Shown one piece after another: positions 7,001 through 10,035 of a stretch of 10,035 bases of DNA. The position numbers were made by a program, and so were the translations under genes. The notes below the pieces were generated by a model. The model searched no databases. It was not told where the DNA came from and was given only the letters and a program-made list of their open reading frames with translations. Every line of letters begins with the position of its first letter. Position 1 is the first letter of the stretch. The DNA is from Clavulina sp. PMI_390. Taxonomy: Eukaryota > Basidiomycota > Agaricomycetes > Cantharellales > Hydnaceae. The stretch lies in the NCBI GenBank assembly GCA_015039315.1, contig WIDE01000330.1, positions 1-10,035 on the forward strand, in the 5' to 3' direction.

Positions 7001-9584
7001 AGGAAGTAAAGCATACAGGAAGCAACTGATCGAGAGCGGAAAACTAAACCCCACTCATAATGACACCGAGAGGCTAGATCTGTTTGGTATAATGAATATA
7101 TTGCATGATGGTGAGGCCACACGAATACTGGGGGCCTTCCTAGGCAACCATGTCTCTAATGAACATAAATGGCCTGAAATAGTTGAGCGAATCACAGCAG
7201 CACTGGATCGCTGGAACAATCACCACCCAACTATGATAGGCCGAAGAATAATAACACAAATTACGGTAGGAGGCATGACCCAATTCCTAGCACGAGCACA
7301 AGGAATGCCAGACAAAATCAAAAAGCAGCTACACCAGATAACGTGGCGTTTCATCTGGAATACCCCGACAGGACCCCCGCCCATAAAGAACGAAATGCTA
7401 TATGCCCCAATCACGGCTGGAGGAATGGGTGCTCTAGACATTCTGAGTCGATCAGAAGCACTCGACCTTATCCGCCTCCAACAAATGATAAACACCGATC
7501 CTCGCCGTCCGCTTGCTACAGATGCAGCGAATGCAGTAATCTATGAAAGTCTGCCTACAAGTGAAAGGAAAAATGTACCACCCAGAACTCGCTCAAAATT
7601 CTTTCTCCAGAATGTGTACAAAAGAGAAAAGTACACTGCAAGAAGACTTCCAGAAGATATACGACAAATGCTTAATACAAGTAAGAAGCACGATGTATAC
7701 TTTAATGCTCTGCAGTTATCAAATCAACACAAACTTGAGCTTCCTGTGTGGCACCATATTGGCGTCACCGAGAGAGCCAACATTCACAAGGACATACTGA
7801 AATGCCTACAGGAGAACCATAGCCTTCGGACTGTTGGCGAATTATTGTTCAATATCCTCTTACCGGATAATACAGCATACCACCGAGAATGGGACCCATG
7901 GTGCCCATGTACGCATTGTGCAGAACTTAGACACCAGAAGTGCTTTGAACCAAAGAAATGTATTGAAGCTCAAGAAGCTATACTCGGATCTTTATCGCCA
8001 ATGTTTGACCCAGATGAACCAACAACAGAGAACAAGAAAACCATACACTATCACGAATACTGGCCAATCCAAAGCGGGAAAATTATTCCTTTTAATAAAC
8101 AGCTCAACAGTAGCAAAAATCTATCAGATAATCTCCGAGTTTTTAGCAAATTACCCTGCCAACAACCTGCTGAGCCCATGGCACCGGCTGGAACAGAAAA
8201 CCTCCCCCACATTGACGAGTTAACAGTGCATACAGATGGATCCTGCTTTGACAATGGATCAGATCATGCCAGCGCCGGAAGTGGCGGATATTTCCGTAGA
8301 GACGACCCTCGAAACTTCGCAGTCCGAGTGGGAAATAACCTCACCCAGTCGAATAACACCGGAGAGATGCTAGCGGTCCTCCTGACCGCTCAAAGAGTCC
8401 CGCCCTTTGCGCATTTACATATCAAAACAGACTCCACCTGGGTGATTGGAAATCTCACTATAAACGAACAATCAAATGCTGATAAAGGATATATTGACGT
8501 GAAAAATGCAGCTCTCATCAGAGCAACTGCAAGTACACTCCGTATGAGACCCGGAGAAACCGACTTTGAATGGGTCAAAGGGCACTCAGGGATTGAAGGA
8601 AACGAAGAAGCAGATGCTCTTGCTAGTGAGGGAGCAAGCCTACCCGACGTAGAGAAGACGGAGCTAAAGATACCCCGCACCCACTCCCTAACAGGAGCAA
8701 AGCTCAGTTCACTTACTCAGAGAACCCTCTACCGAGGTATACGCGCTAAAAAAGACAAGGAAATCGAGATGAAACGTCGAGTAGAGGAGAACCTGGAAGG
8801 GGCACGAATTGCAGCGCTGGAAATATCAGGCACTAATCCCACAAATGAACGGATCTGGACATCAATCCTGACCAACAAAGACCATCCCAACAATATACGA
8901 ATATTCCTCTGGAAATTGATGCACAATGCCTACAAAATTGGACCCTACTGGAAACCAATTGCCAAGTATGAAGATCGTGCTCAATGTTCAGGACGCCTAT
9001 GTGAAGGAAAAGATGAAACAATGCACCATATCCTCTTCGAGTGCCCACACAATCAAAGTGACACGGTGTGGAAGACTGCGCAAAGAATACTGAGCAATAA
9101 AGACGTCGAATGGCCGGAAAACTTTAGCCTAGACTACATCAGAGCGTGTGGTGTGCTAGAAATTCATAATGAGGATGACGAGAGCAATACACGCCGAGCT
9201 GGAGCCACCCGATTATTCTCCATAGTAGTATCCGAGTGCGCATATCTTATATGGAAACTCCGAAACGAGCGTATTTTTGGACGAAACGGCAACGAGGACA
9301 ACAGTGATAGCGAAGACGAAAATGCGCCACAGCGGGAGATATCAAAAACAGAAGCACGGAATAGAACCCTCTCAACATTAGACACCCGACTAGCAGTGGA
9401 CCGCTTAACACTTAGGGTCGGAAAACTCCCGCCAAAACGGAGGCAGCAATATAAGAGGAAGGTTCTAAACACATGGAGCGGTGTTATTGTCCTCGGAGAT
9501 GGCTCCAGCCCCCCAGAGGACTGGACGCGTGAGCGTGGGGTTTTAGTGGGTAGATCGTTGCTACGGCCGGTTGACAATGGATAG
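4095..9584 (+). CDS. LINE polyprotein: endonuclease, reverse transcriptase, RNase H
   Basis: 1829 aa from the first in-frame ATG, with no internal stop. The frame is open from 3867, so the true start is uncertain; ATGs at 4272 and 4419 have better contexts. Residues 1-120 are low-complexity and end in LRLRGG (116-121). APE-type endonuclease, about 135-381: N141 (TLN), E173 (QETH), Y251 (VYAPN), D287/N289 (GDTN), D350 (SRIDR), D376-H377. The linker, about 382-670, is charged, with an acidic patch at 550-606. Reverse transcriptase, about 675-960: NYRPIT at 752, catalytic D822 (LALDQEKAYD), GVRQGDPLS at 878, FADD at 927-930; Asn685 stands where PGxDG is usual. A Cys cluster spans 1270-1289. RNase H, about 1376-1515: D1381, E1424, D1446, H1497, D1507. 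A zinc-finger-like module uses C1631, C1636, H1644/H1645 and C1650. The tail has WSG and GVLVG motifs. The protein would nick target DNA and reverse-transcribe the element RNA there, in the nucleus. Confidence 0.93.
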   Translation: MTGCGWATRYTEALDDQQWLIKDPPKAPDEPKYIPEIEINSPNLKNHSQLIALTGASSEMSTTTRVETSTRADKPNPKPGNQAPCANALTGATNGNTTLPSHQSGASKMNESTSPLRLRGGAENNHPPRRSPAAIGIATLNIRGANSQQTKDKWPRALNLLHRNKIAIAALQETHSTQKQIDGLNKDHSSWEIHHTSSPGRERRKAGIALVINKEKLPMKGIKIREIIPGRAIWARIPWRKGIRIKILAVYAPNDPEENAAFWSEIQDALKCPGNGTVTPVDFIVGDTNMVEDPRDRWPQRADETQAMAFQELKNAYRLQDGWRRFYPYPDRQPSFFQSEEQGGSMSRIDRIYCTEEMYNRSTEWKIFDPLIAKLDHHIAAVWLKDYKTPTQGPGRWSMPLSLLDDPKFIKAVDKAGKSLQTKMEFAQQARSDESNPQKVMQTFLSWIKEISHTFSGERSGRIMTLIGKLQEDLTELTNVEESAESYEWSQRQASAIRQQIYGLTIDRQEDIRTANITMRRIQNETLNKEWCKKGKEKKARDVFHRLRRPPADPNNNDSDDESGNSEAGLDEMEVDDTEDPESEQSDSESDTESMDVDRPDASNPRESQFATKSREMAEIMAKYYKKLQKDTEDPMVRTRAMEDVHLHAPKCTAEQSMDMQRAITYEEVEASLKHSPIGKSPGLNGIPSELYKRMQERYNQTRDSKKPTADIVRILQILFNDVENHGVTEAALCDGWICPIYKKKDASLPENYRPITVLNTEYKLLTTCIMFRIASIAPLIIHESQAGFVPGRSIHDQIELVKRMIELCERVEENGLILALDQEKAYDRILHSYLWKILESSGFPKHTISLISSLYKNAESVVMVNGDLSRRFRITRGVRQGDPLSCLLFLIAIEPLSSMIRSSDEITGLEIKTGLESARHALIALFADDATVFLSKNDKPSSLWRILDLWCDASGAKFNKPKTVAIPVGSKAYRKQLIESGKLNPTHNDTERLDLFGIMNILHDGEATRILGAFLGNHVSNEHKWPEIVERITAALDRWNNHHPTMIGRRIITQITVGGMTQFLARAQGMPDKIKKQLHQITWRFIWNTPTGPPPIKNEMLYAPITAGGMGALDILSRSEALDLIRLQQMINTDPRRPLATDAANAVIYESLPTSERKNVPPRTRSKFFLQNVYKREKYTARRLPEDIRQMLNTSKKHDVYFNALQLSNQHKLELPVWHHIGVTERANIHKDILKCLQENHSLRTVGELLFNILLPDNTAYHREWDPWCPCTHCAELRHQKCFEPKKCIEAQEAILGSLSPMFDPDEPTTENKKTIHYHEYWPIQSGKIIPFNKQLNSSKNLSDNLRVFSKLPCQQPAEPMAPAGTENLPHIDELTVHTDGSCFDNGSDHASAGSGGYFRRDDPRNFAVRVGNNLTQSNNTGEMLAVLLTAQRVPPFAHLHIKTDSTWVIGNLTINEQSNADKGYIDVKNAALIRATASTLRMRPGETDFEWVKGHSGIEGNEEADALASEGASLPDVEKTELKIPRTHSLTGAKLSSLTQRTLYRGIRAKKDKEIEMKRRVEENLEGARIAALEISGTNPTNERIWTSILTNKDHPNNIRIFLWKLMHNAYKIGPYWKPIAKYEDRAQCSGRLCEGKDETMHHILFECPHNQSDTVWKTAQRILSNKDVEWPENFSLDYIRACGVLEIHNEDDESNTRRAGATRLFSIVVSECAYLIWKLRNERIFGRNGNEDNSDSEDENAPQREISKTEARNRTLSTLDTRLAVDRLTLRVGKLPPKRRQQYKRKVLNTWSGVIVLGDGSSPPEDWTRERGVLVGRSLLRPVDNG
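4287..4306 (+). other. Strong 9-bp hairpin just downstream of the ATG at 4272
   Basis: CGTGTGGAG, AC, CTCCACACG: a perfect 9-bp inverted repeat with a two-base centre (realistically an 8-bp stem with a 4-nt loop). It begins 12 nt after the ATG codon at 4272-4274, which has G at -3. Downstream hairpins at about this distance are known to favour initiation at the preceding AUG, so it may mark the real start. Confidence 0.55.
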
Positions 9585-9771
9585 TAATCTATTACTACGC
9601 CGTGTCTACAGCACGAGTCCCACACTACCAGTCATACTGGTGTGCATAAAGCATTTCCCCATGCTGGGACGAAATATCTTTTCAACTGATTGTTCGGTGG
9701 CAACACCCTACAACATCAAACGGAGTGCGGAGGGCCGCAGTGCAGCCGCTTCGCTCTCATATCGTTCCACC
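9585..9771 (+). other. LINE 3' untranslated region with two tandem hairpins
   Basis: This is 187 nt between the TAG and the poly(A). Hairpin one is at 9621-9644: CACA, a bulge, CCAGT, loop CAT, ACTGG, TGTG. Hairpin two is at 9650-9665: AGCAT, loop TTCCCC, ATGCT. LINE 3' ends commonly carry the structure bound by their own reverse transcriptase, and these are the obvious candidates. I see no AATAAA within the last 60 nt before the tail. Confidence 0.55.
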
Positions 9772-9792
9772 AAAAAAAAAAAAAAAAAAAAA
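9772..9792 (+). repeat. Poly(A) tail of the LINE (21 A)
   Basis: This is an uninterrupted run of 21 A residues directly after the 3' UTR, marking the 3' junction of a retrotransposed RNA copy. Its lack of interruptions suggests a young insertion, since such tails decay quickly. Confidence 0.85.
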
Positions 9793-9796
9793 CCAA
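9789..9796 (+). repeat. Candidate target-site duplication, right copy (AAAACCAA)
   Basis: This repeats 3600-3607. The first four A residues cannot be told apart from the poly(A) tail, so the evidence is four to eight bases only. Confidence 0.3.
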
Positions 9797-10035
9797 TTGC
9801 CGTCTTCCATAGCCGGTGAGTTTTTGGCACTCCTGAAGTAATTGCACATCGATAGGACTGATACTCTATGCGCTGAATCGGAGTTTATGGGATTCAAATA
9901 CTAACTAAATGCTGAACCTCCCTCCAACGAGGCGATAAAACGCTTGGCCGAAATGGCCATATGGCATCCAAAGGCTTATTGCGCAGCCACAGCCGTCTTC
10001 ATCGACATCCAGATCCCGCCTCGACTATAAAGAGT
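9793..10035. other. Right-hand flank of the LINE, no gene seen
   Basis: This host sequence after the poly(A) has no convincing reading frame. It includes CCGGTGAGT near 9814-9822, which resembles a splice donor, and a 10-bp palindrome GCCATATGGC at 9956-9965. If the insertion split a promoter, this is the 5' leader or first exon of the displaced gene. Confidence 0.4.
10026..10032 (+). promoter_or_regulatory. TATA-like box near the window end
   Basis: TATAAAG lies on the + strand three bases before the window ends. It could be the core promoter of a gene starting beyond the window. A single motif with no downstream sequence gives weak support. Confidence 0.25.

Larger units (their letters stand above)
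3608..9792 (+). mobile_element. Non-LTR retrotransposon (LINE), apparently intact, Tad1-like
   Basis: This is about 6.2 kb: a leader, one long frame with endonuclease, reverse transcriptase and RNase H, a short 3' UTR, and a 21-nt poly(A) tail. No long terminal repeats, integrase or protease are seen, which rules out LTR elements. The APE-endonuclease, RT, RNase H order in a fungus fits the Tad1 clade; clade assignment is inference. The 3' end is firm from the poly(A). The 5' end at 3608 rests only on a short candidate target duplication, so the left boundary could be elsewhere between about 3300 and 3870. No ORF1 with CCHC knuckles is visible, so the copy is either single-ORF by nature or 5'-truncated. 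Confidence 0.85.

Noticed and set aside
9164..9625. 153-codon - strand frame across the LINE 3' end
   Set aside because: It is antisense to the conserved C-terminal tail of the polyprotein, with no domain, and runs over the element's stop codon.
1..10035. CRISPR array, tRNA or rRNA genes
   Set aside because: I found no regularly spaced repeats, cloverleaf-like segment or rRNA-like sequence on either strand.

Overview
The window reads as nuclear DNA of a filamentous fungus, most likely a basidiomycete (Agaricomycetes-like). Two things point there. A host gene carries three very short introns (57-73 nt) with GTACGT, GTAAGT and GTATGT donors, and a large non-LTR retrotransposon encodes the endonuclease / reverse transcriptase / RNase H polyprotein type common in basidiomycete genomes. 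Placement from sequence alone cannot go further than that.

Layout. Positions 1-150 hold a short open frame running in from the left edge (+ strand), possibly the tail of a neighbouring gene. Positions 151-943 are a non-coding stretch between it and the convergent host gene. Positions 944-2358 (- strand) hold a four-exon host gene. Its spliced product is 404 aa, with an acidic and Ser/Thr/Pro-rich N-terminal half and two predicted membrane segments. Its pyrimidine-rich leader and TATA-like box lie at 2359-2691. Positions 2692-3596 are intergenic, with a 12-bp E-box palindrome, an 11-nt C run and one doubtful RG-rich small frame.

From about 3608 (inferred) to 9792 lies one apparently intact LINE. 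It has a leader full of inverted repeats and small ORFs, a single uninterrupted main frame (first in-frame ATG at 4095, stop at 9582-9584, 1829 aa), a short 3' UTR with two hairpins, and a 21-nt poly(A) tail. The main product has, in order: an unstructured N-terminus with an exact ubiquitin-tail-like LRLRGG motif, an APE-type endonuclease, a long acidic linker, reverse transcriptase, a Cys cluster, RNase H, a C-terminal zinc-finger-like module and a conserved-looking tail. All catalytic residues I can check are present. The intact poly(A) tail and open frame suggest a recent copy. Positions 9793-10035 are right-hand flank with a TATA-like box near the window end.

How it fits together. The host gene and the LINE are divergent and appear functionally unrelated. 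The LINE would copy itself by target-primed reverse transcription, with the endonuclease nicking the target and the RT extending from it. A classical ORF1/gag-like protein with CCHC knuckles is not visible. The most interesting points are the LRLRGG motif just ahead of the endonuclease, the hairpin-rich multi-ORF leader, a 9-bp perfect hairpin just downstream of a well-placed candidate start codon, the Cys cluster between RT and RNase H, and a possible insertion directly at a host TATA box.
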